Positions 63,865-64,000 of a stretch of DNA of 64,000 bases are shown here, piece after piece. The notes beneath the pieces are model-generated. The model saw nothing but the letters and a program-made list of their open reading frames with translations. It was not told where the DNA came from and ran no database searches. A program made the translations under genes and the position numbers. Position 1 is the stretch's first letter, and each line of letters opens with the position of its first letter. This DNA comes from Chryseobacterium angstadtii (GTDB lineage: Bacteria > Bacteroidota > Bacteroidia > Flavobacteriales > Weeksellaceae). The stretch lies in NCBI RefSeq assembly GCF_001045465.1, contig NZ_LFND01000007.1, positions 310,001-374,000 on the forward strand, in the 5' to 3' direction.

Positions 63865-64000
63865 TCATCATTTTTCTGCTATTTTGTTTCTTTTTTTATA
63901 TCGAATATTAAATCACTAATTATTGATTAATAATTTTAAATTGTATCTCTTTTAAAATTGGATTTAATAGTTAATTAATAACAAAAATAAATTTTTAATA
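63865..64000. other. AT-rich right edge of the window
   Basis: 136 bp of almost pure A/T with no feature seen. Confidence 0.4.

Overview
The window reads as chromosomal DNA from a Bacteroidota bacterium of the family Weeksellaceae, most likely Chryseobacterium or a close relative. The signs are three secreted proteins with type IX secretion (T9SS) C-terminal sorting domains, a GLPGLI-family protein, several families typical of Flavobacteriia (DUF6702, DUF2490, DUF3575), a GG-leader 'bacteriocin-like' peptide, GroEL with a GGM tail, and promoters of the Bacteroidota type (TTG-N17/18-TAnnTTTG). The genus is inferred from gene content, not from a marker search.

Layout. 1-8.4 kb: 3' end of truA, a small membrane protein, an ABC exporter, a secreted M43 metalloprotease, a methyltransferase and a coupled hydrolase/ECF sigma/membrane-protein operon. 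8.4-14 kb: on the minus strand, a DUF3575 outer-membrane protein, an OmpR-type two-component system, a porin and an MHS-family permease; a perfect tandem 11-bp repeat sits upstream of the porin. 14-19 kb: a TonB-receptor-like barrel, a T9SS protein, and ribB under an FMN riboswitch. 19-39 kb: a long minus-strand run of small accessory enzymes, lipoproteins and hypotheticals, including a rifampin ADP-ribosyltransferase (arr), DinB, two serine hydrolases, an intradiol-dioxygenase/thioredoxin-like lipoprotein, a LytTR regulator, CHMI, and the DUF2157-DUF4401-GDYXXLXY membrane operon.

39.4-47.2 kb is AT-rich accessory DNA: a zinc-ribbon protein, orphan genes, a Kelch protein, an XRE-regulator remnant, a DUF262 plus AlbA_2/Schlafen-like fusion that may be a defence protein, and two single-gene units each ending in a decayed copy of the 3' end of groEL plus its terminator. 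Intact groEL follows at 47.2-48.8 kb. Its operon is interrupted by a four-helix-bundle (23S rRNA intervening-sequence type) gene bounded by short inverted repeats between groES and groEL. A small GG-leader peptide gene lies upstream of groES.

50-56.4 kb: organic-acid transport. A DAACS symporter and a DUF2490-CitMHS operon are followed by a divergent LytS/LytR-type two-component system, which probably controls the citrate-type transporter. 56.4-64 kb: a repeat-rich spacer, HupE/UreJ and an M1 peptidase on the minus strand, then a large T9SS subtilisin and DUF6702 on the plus strand. No tRNA, rRNA, CRISPR array, transposase or integrase was seen.

The strongest candidate for something undescribed is the tandem set of groEL 3'-end duplications with one cargo gene each (44.9-47.3 kb). 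It looks like an integration site in groEL used by very small elements that carry no recombinase. Secondary candidates are the DUF262-AlbA fusion with its 87-bp nested hairpin, and the inverted-repeat-bounded insertion inside groESL.
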